NCBI GenBank assembly: GCA_001829395.1
Contig: MIBD01000184.1
Coordinates: 1 to 13,602, forward strand
Direction: 5' to 3'
Source of the DNA: Spirochaetes bacterium GWF1_49_6
Lineage (GTDB): Bacteria; Spirochaetota; Brevinematia; Brevinematales; GWF1-51-8
Length of the DNA: 13,602 nt
This document shows positions 7,402-13,602 of this stretch, piece after piece. Below the pieces are notes generated by a model. It saw nothing but the letters and a program-made list of their open reading frames with translations, did not search any database and had not been told where the DNA came from. Position 1 is the first letter of the stretch, and every line of letters starts with the position of its first letter. The position numbers and the translations under genes were made by a program.

Positions 7402-7460
7402 GGGCGGTACAGCAGGGCACGAAGGTCGCGCTGACGCTGGGGTATGAATTATAGGAGGAG
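7402..7460 (+). repeat. 59-bp scar: copy of the barrel gene's 3' end
   Basis: This copy repeats 5985-6043 with one mismatch. It holds the barrel gene's last codons, its TAG and the AGGAGGAG ribosome site, here serving paralogue B. No start codon opens this relic frame and a TAA lies just upstream, so the barrel-derived part is not translated. It is the expected footprint of duplication of the unit [barrel tail + A-like gene]. Confidence 0.97.
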
Positions 7461-7464
7461 TAGG

Positions 7465-8727
7465 ATGAAGAAAAAATTATTAAAGAGAAGGGGGGTTCTA
7501 TTCGCCGGGATGTTATTCTTGACTATCACCTTATTATTCCCGGATACCGGGAGTATCGATGTCAACCCGGTTACAGGACAGGTATTTTTTGAGAAAAATA
7601 ATTCGATCATGATGGTCTGGGAAGACGTGTTTTATGATAGTACTCGGATTACCGCCGTATTCTCCATGAGCAACACCACTTCATTAACGCAGAAAGTGAA
7701 ACTGGGATTTCCGGTCAATTCGGAAATCGATTCGATTAGTGAGGAAGACATGCATTTAGCGAACACGCCGGGTGATTACGATATGACGGAAAAATCACAG
7801 CTTAAATTTATCGAAAAGCAAGTAGGGTTGGTATGTACGGTGGACGGGGTAACCAATAAGCAGAAGCTCTATCATTATAAAATGGTACAGGATCAGTATA
7901 ATAATTTCAATTATGTTTTTTTCTGTGAGGTCGGATTCAAGCCATATGAGAGCAAAATAATAAACTACACCTACTATCAGGCGCCTATGGAAGATTTTTG
8001 GAATACCGGAATGGCAACAGCCTATCGGTATATTCTGAAAACCGGAGCAACATGGAAAAACCCGATAAAAAATGCGCATATTACAATGATTATCCCGTAC
8101 CGTTGCGAGCTTCCGCCTTTCCAGGATAAGGTCATGCATTATACTCCGCATGACGGCATTACTTATTTTGATAGCATAAATTATAAAATTACCCCTGAAC
8201 CCGATATTATCACTACTAATTGGGGGAAATTCATTATAGAATGGAATTTTAAGAATTTGATACCTACAGAAGATATTAATGTCGTATACAGTTGCAGTAT
8301 TGGATTCTATCTCCCTGATCTTGTTACCGCTATCGATTCGGAAAATTTGAAATTGTTTGAGGATGATTTTAATACAATCAAGGATTTTCATGACAAGGAT
8401 CGTTTCCTGAGTTTTATCGTCACGCTGGGATATGCGGTAAAGGAACATGACAGTATCAGTGGGGCTACCAACCTGATGCGTTTCGTTATTAACGGGATGA
8501 ACGCGCTGAACGGGTATAAATTCAAGGTGAAATTCTGGCGGGACTTCTTTACGCAGTTCAAGTGGTACAAGCCGACGGTCGATAAAGTGGAGTTTACCGG
8601 CGCTGATAAGATATTTGTCAACACCATGCTGGGAATAAAAATGTCTGATGAAGAAAAGAATGCAATAATAAAGAAGCAGGCGGTGGACGCGGTAAAGGAT
8701 TTATTAAAAAATGCATTCAAAAAGTGA
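7465..8727 (+). CDS. Exported protein, paralogue B (DUF4424-like, tentative)
   Basis: Function unknown; paralogue of the gene just upstream. The 420-residue product has a signal sequence (MKKKLLKRRGVLFAGMLFLT onward, to about residue 27). It then has TGQVFFEKNNSIMM (37-50) and LKTGATWKNPIKNA (191-204), matching the same landmarks in A. Over residues 37-83, identity to A is about 40%. Over 313-353 it is 36 of 41, and at DNA level 109 of 123 (8401-8523 against 6999-7121). The ATG at 7465 follows TAGGAGGAG; an in-frame ATG at 7444 belongs to the copied barrel tail and is rejected. A sampled line in the middle (8221-8280) is about 27% GC, while the conserved 3' block is near 50%. It may form part of a complex with A and the barrel protein, by operon logic only. 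Confidence 0.75.
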   Translation: MKKKLLKRRGVLFAGMLFLTITLLFPDTGSIDVNPVTGQVFFEKNNSIMMVWEDVFYDSTRITAVFSMSNTTSLTQKVKLGFPVNSEIDSISEEDMHLANTPGDYDMTEKSQLKFIEKQVGLVCTVDGVTNKQKLYHYKMVQDQYNNFNYVFFCEVGFKPYESKIINYTYYQAPMEDFWNTGMATAYRYILKTGATWKNPIKNAHITMIIPYRCELPPFQDKVMHYTPHDGITYFDSINYKITPEPDIITTNWGKFIIEWNFKNLIPTEDINVVYSCSIGFYLPDLVTAIDSENLKLFEDDFNTIKDFHDKDRFLSFIVTLGYAVKEHDSISGATNLMRFVINGMNALNGYKFKVKFWRDFFTQFKWYKPTVDKVEFTGADKIFVNTMLGIKMSDEEKNAIIKKQAVDAVKDLLKNAFKK

Positions 8728-8784
8728 TGGATGCTGAAAAAACGTACCGCCATCGTAGCGCTCGACGGCCCCTGACGGATAGGA

Positions 8785-8816
8785 CATACCCTCCAATACG
8801 ACATCCGATGGGTATG
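8785..8816. promoter_or_regulatory. Inverted repeat upstream of the M50 protease gene
   Basis: CATACCC (8785-8791) and GGGTATG (8810-8816) are exact inverted copies with 18 bp between them, lying about 20 bp before the candidate -35. The spacing would suit a dimeric regulator on DNA or a hairpin in RNA from the paralogue operon. Confidence 0.35.
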
Positions 8817-8825
8817 GGATTAGCC

Positions 8826-8836
8826 CCCCGCAGGGG
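8826..8836 (+). other. Short GC hairpin, possible weak terminator
   Basis: CCCC (8826-8829) and GGGG (8833-8836) close a 3-nt loop. A T-run (8843-8847) follows after six bases. The stem is short, so any termination of the paralogue operon here would be weak. Confidence 0.3.
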
Positions 8837-8865
8837 TTGACCTTTTTACGTTTGCTTGTTAAACT
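8837..8865 (+). promoter_or_regulatory. Candidate promoter for the M50-TPR pair
   Basis: TTGACC (8837-8842, 5 of 6) and TAAACT (8860-8865, 4 of 6) are 17 bp apart. The predicted transcription start is at about 8872-8873, the first base of the protease ATG. Confidence 0.4.
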
Positions 8866-8872
8866 ATTGCAT

Positions 8873-9553
8873 ATGAACTGGGAATACTTACGCGGGTTAC
8901 CGTTAATATATCAAATCATCATAGTTGCGCTGGTTATACTGGGGACGCTCTATTCGATTATCCTGCACGAGATCGCGCATGGGTACGCGGCTTTTATCGG
9001 AGGCGACCCGACCGCGAAGGAATCCGGCAGGCTGTCGTTCAATCCTATCAAACATATCGACCCTATCGGTACTCTCGCGCTCCCCGGGGCGTTGATCCTG
9101 CTGAACTCCATATTCGGTATGCATTTACCCGTCTTCGGATGGGCGAAGCCGGTGCCGGTGAACCCGATGAATCTCCGCACCAAGCGCGATATGACTCTTG
9201 TTTCTCTCGCGGGAATCCTGATGAACTTCGCGATTATGCTATTTATGTTATTAATCATCTTCATCATCGTAAGATTTATACCGGGCGCGATGTTCTTACT
9301 GATCGCGTTTATACTCATCGGGGCGATCAATATCCTGCTCATCGTATTTAACATTCTGCCCCTGCCGCCGCTGGACGGATTTAATTTTCTTCTGAGCGTA
9401 CTCCCCGCGAAGCAGGCGGGATGGCTCGATAAGAATAAAAAAATCCTGTTCGGCGTATTGTTCGCGTTGATATTTTTCGGGCTGATCCAGTATATCTATA
9501 CTCCGGTATTCTGGCTTTACGAACAGTTGATAAATATAATTTTAAGAAGTTGA
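8873..9553 (+). CDS. M50-family intramembrane zinc metalloprotease (site-2-protease type)
   Basis: Multi-pass membrane peptidase of 226 residues, close to the usual size of the compact M50B group with no PDZ domain. The zinc motif HEIAH is at 32-36 within the first membrane helix. DPTAKESGRLSFNPIKHIDP (45-64) and FGWAKPVPVNP (88-98) are hallmark loops of this group. SLAGILMN (111-118) and NILPLPPLDGFN (160-171) complete the site; D168 in LDG is the third zinc ligand. About five hydrophobic segments are visible. Members cut membrane-embedded substrates such as anti-sigma factors or leftover signal peptides; the substrate here is unknown. I chose the ATG at 8873, although it has no Shine-Dalgarno. 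The reading frame opens with TTG at 8837, which would add MTFLRLLVKLLH, but that TTG overlaps a -35-like hexamer and its AGGGG abuts the codon. The next gene starts 7 bp after the stop, so they are co-transcribed. Confidence 0.9.
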   Translation: MNWEYLRGLPLIYQIIIVALVILGTLYSIILHEIAHGYAAFIGGDPTAKESGRLSFNPIKHIDPIGTLALPGALILLNSIFGMHLPVFGWAKPVPVNPMNLRTKRDMTLVSLAGILMNFAIMLFMLLIIFIIVRFIPGAMFLLIAFILIGAINILLIVFNILPLPPLDGFNFLLSVLPAKQAGWLDKNKKILFGVLFALIFFGLIQYIYTPVFWLYEQLINIILRS

Positions 9554-9560
9554 GGACGAT

Positions 9561-11531
9561 ATGAAAAAAGCGATGATCGCGAATATATTGATATTCTGTG
9601 CGTGGGCGATGCTCTCCGCGCTGCCGCATGACCGTACCGCCGGGATACAGAAGGCGCAGACGGCGACTAATACATCCGACCCTATCGCGGATTACTGGGA
9701 CGATTTCTGGGACAACACCCAGCTCTCGCAGAAGGCCGCCGAGGGTATGTATATGGACGCTATATCCCTACAGGAAGAGGGAAAATATAAGGAAGCGCTG
9801 AAGAAATATAAGTTTCTGATCGACAGCGGGGTGGAAGACAGGTATGTCTATCAGAACATGTTTTCCATCTACACGAACATGCTGGTTAAAAAGCCCGATA
9901 AGGCTCTCGCGCAGGAAGCCCTGCAATATATCCTGAAAGCCATCAAGAAATATCCCAATACGGTGGAACTCTATTCGTTATGGATCGAGCTCAGCCGCGC
10001 CATCGGGGATGAGAAGGAGTTCCTGAAGGCGGCGGGCGCGCTTCTCGCGAAAAATCCCGGCGACCGGAAGGCGAATTATTATCTCGGCGCGTTTTATTAC
10101 GTCAACGGACAGATGGAAAAGGCCCAGCCGTACCTCGAGAAGGTGATTGTCGCGCCGAACGACGGCGACAACTTCGGATATCTCTCCCAGTACTATTCGC
10201 TCTTTTACCTCGGCATGATCGCGTTTAAGAACTATAACTATAATAACGCCATCCATTTCCTCGAGAAGGCCGAGGAGGTCTACGGCGAGGATATGGAACT
10301 CGTCCGTTACCTGAGTCTTCTCAACGCCGTGGTGCTGGACTTCGATAAGTCCATCGCCTATGTGGACAAGCTCCCGGAAAGTTCATGGCAATCCGAGATG
10401 GTCGATCTGGTGGTCGCCGTCCGTTTCGCGGCACAGAGCGGCGATCTCCCGAAGATACTGAAAAACGTCCCGCAGAAGACCCTTTTTGTCGACGCGCTGA
10501 ATGAATACTATTCAGGGAAGTATACGAATTCCGTCCAGACTATCCAGAAATATATGAAAAAGAACAACAGCGACGATTATTACTCGCATTACGTGCTGTA
10601 TAAGAATTTCGAAGCGTTGGGGGATAATCAATCCCTCTGGCGCGAGGCGTTTATCCTCGGGAAAAAGGCGGGCGAGGCTCAGAAACCCGATCTGGCCATC
10701 AGCTATTACAAGATGATCGAAAATAATACGAACCTTGTGCCGGATGTATACTGGTTCATCGGATCGCTCTACGACGACAGCGGAAAGTACAAAGATGCGG
10801 CGGATTACTACCTGAAATACCTGAACTACCCCGGCGCGAAGGAATACCGCGCGATTTCCGAAATCCGGCTATCGTTCATGTACTACCAGATGAAGGATAT
10901 CCCGAAGGCGTTCGCGCAGATTGAGAGCGCGAAGAAGAACGCGAAAACCAAACCGGAGAAGTACCAGGTCTATTTTTACTCCGGGATGCTGAACCTCGAA
11001 TTTGATAAAAAGCCCGACGCGCTCAAGGATTTTGAAAGCGCGCTGGATATCGATAAGACCGATCACCGTATCTACTATTATATAGGCGCGGTACTGGTGG
11101 GTATGGAACGGATCGACGAGGCTCTCAAGTACCTCCAGATAGGGCGCAAGGCCGACCCGGATTCGTCGGAACTGAATAACCTGCTCGCCTACGCCTACGC
11201 GCTCAAGGGGGAGAATCTCGACGAGGCGCTCAAGCTCGTCAATCTCGCGCTGATTACGAACCCCGACAGTGTCGCCTATCTCGACACGCTCGGATGGATC
11301 TATTACCGCATGGGCGATATCGATAAGGCTTACAGCGTATTCCACCAGCTCGAACTGCGTCTGACGGAACTCCCTAAGGCGCCGGGTATCGAGGATATTT
11401 ATTATCATTTGGGTATCATTTACGAGAATATGGGGAAGCTCGACACCGCGATCGATTATTACCGGCAGGGCTTGAAGCTGAATCCCGTGAATCCGCACCT
11501 CACCGATAAGAAAAAATTATGGGAAAAGTAA
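9561..11531 (+). CDS. Exported tetratricopeptide-repeat protein
   Basis: A 656-residue TPR scaffold. An N-terminal signal peptide is seen at 1-20 (MKKAMIANILIFCAWAMLSA), so it should be periplasmic or envelope-bound. TPR-like helical pairs occur at about 62-95, 171-200, 211-243, 395-428, 432-465, 469-502, 503-536, 537-571, 572-605 and 612-645. The block ELNNLLAYAYALKG through VAYLDTLGWIYYRMGDIDKA (537-590) is the best match to canonical TPRs. The middle (250-390) is helical but diverged. Such proteins bring partners together in envelope assembly or protein quality control; no enzyme motif is present. The ATG has TGAGGA 7 bp upstream, overlapping the protease stop, which implies translational coupling. 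Very acidic and basic residues alternate, and codon use (CTC, GCG, ATC) matches the window's GC-richer genes. Confidence 0.85.
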   Translation: MKKAMIANILIFCAWAMLSALPHDRTAGIQKAQTATNTSDPIADYWDDFWDNTQLSQKAAEGMYMDAISLQEEGKYKEALKKYKFLIDSGVEDRYVYQNMFSIYTNMLVKKPDKALAQEALQYILKAIKKYPNTVELYSLWIELSRAIGDEKEFLKAAGALLAKNPGDRKANYYLGAFYYVNGQMEKAQPYLEKVIVAPNDGDNFGYLSQYYSLFYLGMIAFKNYNYNNAIHFLEKAEEVYGEDMELVRYLSLLNAVVLDFDKSIAYVDKLPESSWQSEMVDLVVAVRFAAQSGDLPKILKNVPQKTLFVDALNEYYSGKYTNSVQTIQKYMKKNNSDDYYSHYVLYKNFEALGDNQSLWREAFILGKKAGEAQKPDLAISYYKMIENNTNLVPDVYWFIGSLYDDSGKYKDAADYYLKYLNYPGAKEYRAISEIRLSFMYYQMKDIPKAFAQIESAKKNAKTKPEKYQVYFYSGMLNLEFDKKPDALKDFESALDIDKTDHRIYYYIGAVLVGMERIDEALKYLQIGRKADPDSSELNNLLAYAYALKGENLDEALKLVNLALITNPDSVAYLDTLGWIYYRMGDIDKAYSVFHQLELRLTELPKAPGIEDIYYHLGIIYENMGKLDTAIDYYRQGLKLNPVNPHLTDKKKLWEK

Positions 11532-11542
11532 TTCATTAAATA

Positions 11543-11570
11543 TTGGGTTTTTTCAAAACAGAGATATATT
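11543..11570 (+). promoter_or_regulatory. Weak candidate promoter before the lipoprotein gene
   Basis: TATATT (11565-11570, 5 of 6) lies 16 bp after TTGGGT (11543-11548, 3 of 6). The leader would be only about 10 nt. Read-through from the TPR gene is equally possible, as no terminator separates them. Confidence 0.25.
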
Positions 11571-11576
11571 ATGAAT

Positions 11577-11581
11577 GGAGG
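11577..11581 (+). promoter_or_regulatory. Ribosome site that sets the lipoprotein start
   Basis: GGAGG lies 5 bp before the ATG at 11587. In-frame ATG 11575 overlaps this site and cannot use it, so 11587 is preferred. Confidence 0.7.
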
Positions 11582-11586
11582 AAAAA

Positions 11587-13257
11587 ATGCGGGGATCATT
11601 AAGGGCGATTTTAGAATCTTTTTATTTGTTATTGAAAAAAAACAGTTTGAGCTTTAATCGAACAGGTACGCCTGATGGGCGCTTCCTTGCCGCCGGGAAC
11701 CGGCGGTTGATAAAAGCGTCCATAAAAAACACATGGCTCTCGATTGTTATTTTAAGTATGGTTTCATGCGGCGGCGGAGGGGTAGTCAAGCCCCAGAATA
11801 AGACGCTTGTCAAGACGTCGTCACCGTCAGAGCCGGCATGGGTGATGATGGGCAAGAAGGGCACCGGTGAAATATTTTACTTCGTGGGGCGTGTCGATAG
11901 TGTGACCGGGTTCAAGGGCGCGCGTGACGCCGCTATCGGCGATGCAGTCAAGCAAATCCTGCAATATATCGGCTTCCAGGCCACGCATGAATTCAAGGTA
12001 TCCAAGCAGATACTCGCGGGCGGCGCGATGAACGCCGACACGTACCGGACTGAAATTATCGACAGTATCGAGGGAAAAGGGAGCGCTAAAGTCAGCGTGG
12101 ATGTGGAAGAGGTCTATTACGAGCAGTATTCCGACGATAGTTATAATGTGTCCGTACTGCTGAAAATCCCGAAAAGCTGGATAGACGCCGAGAAGGCGCG
12201 GCTTGCGAAACAGACGAAAGAACAGCACGATACCGCGGTGAAATATCTCGCGGAATCGGATACCCAGATAAAAAGCGGCAATATCTCAGCCGCACTCGAC
12301 AGCGCGGTCAGCGCGATTTATATCAGCATCCTGTCCGCGGATAATAAGGATGTCTATGACTCGGCGAAAAGCAAGGTCTACGATATCCTGAGCAGTCTCG
12401 CGTTCGCGTTGAAGAACGCCCCCGCCTTCGCGTATAAAGAGGGGGGGAGCGACCCTATCGATGTAATTGTCTCGTCGTCAAAAAGCGGGAAGCCGGTCGC
12501 GGGATTATTGACCGCATCGGCGGAGGATAACGGCAAGGCTGAAATGCTCGCGCCGCAGGGATACTCCTCCGGCTCCGACGGGAAAGTTACCTATGAGGCG
12601 AGAGCCGAGGCGAGCGTGGAGAGCCTGAACGTATCCGTATCGTTCTCGTTAAGCAAGCTCGACGATCTGAAGAAAGCCGACGAGGAATACTATAATAAGC
12701 TCGTGAAACTCCAGAAATCCATATCGCTCAAAGTGCCGTTAAAACTCGCCGCGAAAATACTCGCGGTGCCGACCGCGGTAGTCGTAATCGATATTGTATT
12801 TGCCAAGAACGAGAAGAAGCCCGTCACGAAACCGGTGCTTGTCCCGCAGATGCAGGACGTGTTCGCGGGATTTTTCGCCAAACAAGGCTTTAATATCATC
12901 TCGGTGGAAATACCGGAATCGGTATTCAACAGCGGCGCCGAGGAGAAAATGTTCAAGGAATCCATTATGACCTACCTGAAGGAAAAATACCCGAACGTGA
13001 AACGGCTCCTGTTCGCGGTAGAGGTGGTCAATCTCCTCGGTAAAACGAAGGACATCATCGGCCCCGGAAAGGGATTTGAAAACGAAGTATCGGTCGATGT
13101 GACCCTCAATTTCTCCATCATCGATTTGGATACGAACAAGCTGGAAAAATCCACTACCCTGAAGGGCGGCGCATACGCGGCCACTCCCCAGCAGGCGGTA
13201 CAGATCGCCCGGAAAAATATTATCGATAAACTGAAAAAACAGTTCGAAGATAAATAA
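11587..13257 (+). CDS. LPP20-like lipoprotein with an unusual N-terminal extension
   Basis: Predicted lipoprotein of 556 residues. A hydrophobic stretch and lipobox (IVILSMVSC, cysteine at 61) are followed by a Gly-rich tether. Residues about 83-205 have the LPP20/FlgT-like pattern: EPAWVM, then FYFVGRV, then GARDAAIGDAVKQILQYIG, then a beta strand pair ending in VLLKIPKSWID. Residues 200-250 are helical. A region near 285-345 (VIVSSSKSGKPVAGLLTASA) looks like a bacterial Ig-like module. The C-terminal 160 residues are alpha/beta and end in a long helix. The signal is odd: 60 residues precede the cysteine, whereas lipoprotein signals are usually 15-30. An in-frame TTG at 11707 would give a normal one (20 residues before Cys), but its ribosome site is poor. 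The start at 11587 has a good GGAGG. Likely role is in the envelope; the partner is unknown. No homologue was named by search. Confidence 0.7.
   Translation: MRGSLRAILESFYLLLKKNSLSFNRTGTPDGRFLAAGNRRLIKASIKNTWLSIVILSMVSCGGGGVVKPQNKTLVKTSSPSEPAWVMMGKKGTGEIFYFVGRVDSVTGFKGARDAAIGDAVKQILQYIGFQATHEFKVSKQILAGGAMNADTYRTEIIDSIEGKGSAKVSVDVEEVYYEQYSDDSYNVSVLLKIPKSWIDAEKARLAKQTKEQHDTAVKYLAESDTQIKSGNISAALDSAVSAIYISILSADNKDVYDSAKSKVYDILSSLAFALKNAPAFAYKEGGSDPIDVIVSSSKSGKPVAGLLTASAEDNGKAEMLAPQGYSSGSDGKVTYEARAEASVESLNVSVSFSLSKLDDLKKADEEYYNKLVKLQKSISLKVPLKLAAKILAVPTAVVVIDIVFAKNEKKPVTKPVLVPQMQDVFAGFFAKQGFNIISVEIPESVFNSGAEEKMFKESIMTYLKEKYPNVKRLLFAVEVVNLLGKTKDIIGPGKGFENEVSVDVTLNFSIIDLDTNKLEKSTTLKGGAYAATPQQAVQIARKNIIDKLKKQFEDK
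11690..11706. repeat. GC-rich perfect inverted repeat inside the N-terminal extension
   Basis: CCGCCGG (11690-11696) and CCGGCGG (11700-11706) flank GAA. Weaker outer arms CGCTT (11680-11684) and AAGCG (11714-11718) extend it. It ends exactly where the conventional signal peptide (TTG 11707) would begin, so it may be a palindromic element inserted in frame. Confidence 0.5.
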
Positions 13258-13277
13258 CCGGGGCGCTTTATTAGATT

Positions 13278-13602
13278 ATGAAGGCATTAAAATATATTAT
13301 AGCGTCCGTAGTCATACTCGCATTAGTCTATTTCGGATTGATGGGCGTCATACATCTTGTTCTCGATAAGAATAAGACCGCGATAGAGACCCAGATCGCC
13401 GACGTGCTAGGTGTTCAGAAGGTGAATATCGAGGGGTTTATGAATCTCCCCTTCATTTCGGTGGAAGCGAACGGGTTTTCGCTTGTCATGGACGACGGCT
13501 CGTATGCCTATGTCGATTCCGCGGTCATCCATTATAATATCCTGCGTTATATACAATTCGGCGACATCGCGGCCGCGATCACCGGGGTAAAAGTAGGGAG
13601 TG
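13278..13602 (+). CDS. AsmA/TamB-like envelope protein, N-terminal part (runs off right edge)
   Basis: The first 108 codons, with no stop before the window end. The product starts MKALKYIIASVVILALVYFG, a single membrane anchor at about 4-30. A short helix (TAIETQIADVLGVQKV) follows. Next come strands such as VNIEGFMNLPFISVEANGF and LVMDDGSYAYVDSAVIHYN. Anchor plus repeated 'G--l-lP-i-v---g--l--DDG----vd---v' strands is how AsmA/TamB-type lipid-transport or assembly proteins begin, usually followed by a long beta-helical periplasmic groove. Only the start is visible, so the assignment is tentative. The ATG is 20 bp after the lipoprotein stop, but has only a weak CGGGG about 15 bp upstream. It is probably co-transcribed with the lipoprotein gene. 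Confidence 0.6.
   Translation, partial: MKALKYIIASVVILALVYFGLMGVIHLVLDKNKTAIETQIADVLGVQKVNIEGFMNLPFISVEANGFSLVMDDGSYAYVDSAVIHYNILRYIQFGDIAAAITGVKVGS

Larger units (their letters stand above)
8728..8872. other. 145-bp spacer with inverted repeats, no convincing gene
   Basis: This stretch holds two inverted repeats, a candidate promoter and two tiny ORFs. One ORF (8731-8775, MLKKRTAIVALDGP) resembles the start of a cytidylate-kinase-like P-loop protein but stops at once. The other (8727-8840) is 37 codons of Arg/Pro-rich sequence and looks spurious. No tRNA or other known RNA was recognised. Confidence 0.5.

Noticed and set aside
5985..7460. Attachment sites of an integrated element suggested by the 59-bp repeat
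   Set aside because: The segment between the copies holds only paralogue A with no recombinase, and the repeat includes coding sequence and a ribosome site. Duplication explains it better.
7444..7464. Upstream ATG giving paralogue B seven extra residues
   Set aside because: It is part of the copied barrel tail (TATGAATT) and has no ribosome site; ATG 7465 follows AGGAGGAG.
7795..8448. 217-codon antisense ORF opposite paralogue B
   Set aside because: The sense gene is supported by its paralogue, signal sequence and ribosome site; the antisense product has none of these.
8837..8872. TTG start for the M50 protease
   Set aside because: AGGGG touches the TTG with no spacing, and the TTG is part of a better -35 hexamer. 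ATG 8873 starts a normal M50 N-terminus, though it lacks a ribosome site.
10869..11498. 209-codon antisense ORF opposite the TPR gene
   Set aside because: It mirrors the TPR repeats, has no start signals, and is explained by the sense gene's codon use.
1..13602. CRISPR array, tRNA or rRNA genes
   Set aside because: No regularly spaced repeats and no recognisable tRNA or rRNA sequence were seen on either strand.

Overview
The window suggests a diderm (Gram-negative-type) bacterium of roughly 50% GC. Several products carry export signals, one looks like an outer-membrane beta-barrel, one is a lipoprotein, and the last is an AsmA/TamB-like envelope protein. I cannot name the species. The transposase type, the relaxed lipobox and the CASTOR/POLLUX-type channel would fit a spirochaete or a neighbouring phylum, but that is a guess. 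All host genes read on the + strand; only the left-edge transposase reads on the - strand.

Layout. (1) 1-~460: the 5' part of an integrase/transposase of the ISNCY-like 'integrase catalytic' type, running off the left edge, with subterminal direct repeats and a probable element end. (2) 455-2232: a consensus sigma70-type promoter, possibly a hybrid across the element junction, driving an exported metallophosphoesterase with a CBM20-like N-terminal part. (3) 2248-4318: a CASTOR/POLLUX-type cation channel with its own extended -10 promoter and a strong intrinsic terminator. (4) 4337-8727: a predicted beta-barrel protein followed by two exported paralogues, A and B, which look DUF4424-like only tentatively. 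A 59-bp near-perfect copy of the barrel gene's last bases sits in front of the second paralogue. (5) 8728-8872: a gene-poor spacer with inverted repeats and a candidate promoter placed so that the next mRNA could be leaderless. (6) 8873-13602: an M50 zinc metalloprotease, a signal-peptide TPR protein, an LPP20-like lipoprotein and the start of an AsmA/TamB-like protein.

How the genes may work together. The second half looks like an envelope cluster: barrel plus two secreted partners, then intramembrane protease, TPR protein, lipoprotein and AsmA-like protein. No pathway can be assigned from sequence alone. The most unusual point is the paralogue pair. It is AT-rich against its neighbours. Its N-terminal halves have diverged strongly (about 40% identity in the stretch compared), while a C-terminal block is 89% identical at DNA level and the non-coding scar in front of gene B is 58/59 identical to its source. 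That uneven pattern points to gene conversion, cassette exchange or selection on the scar.
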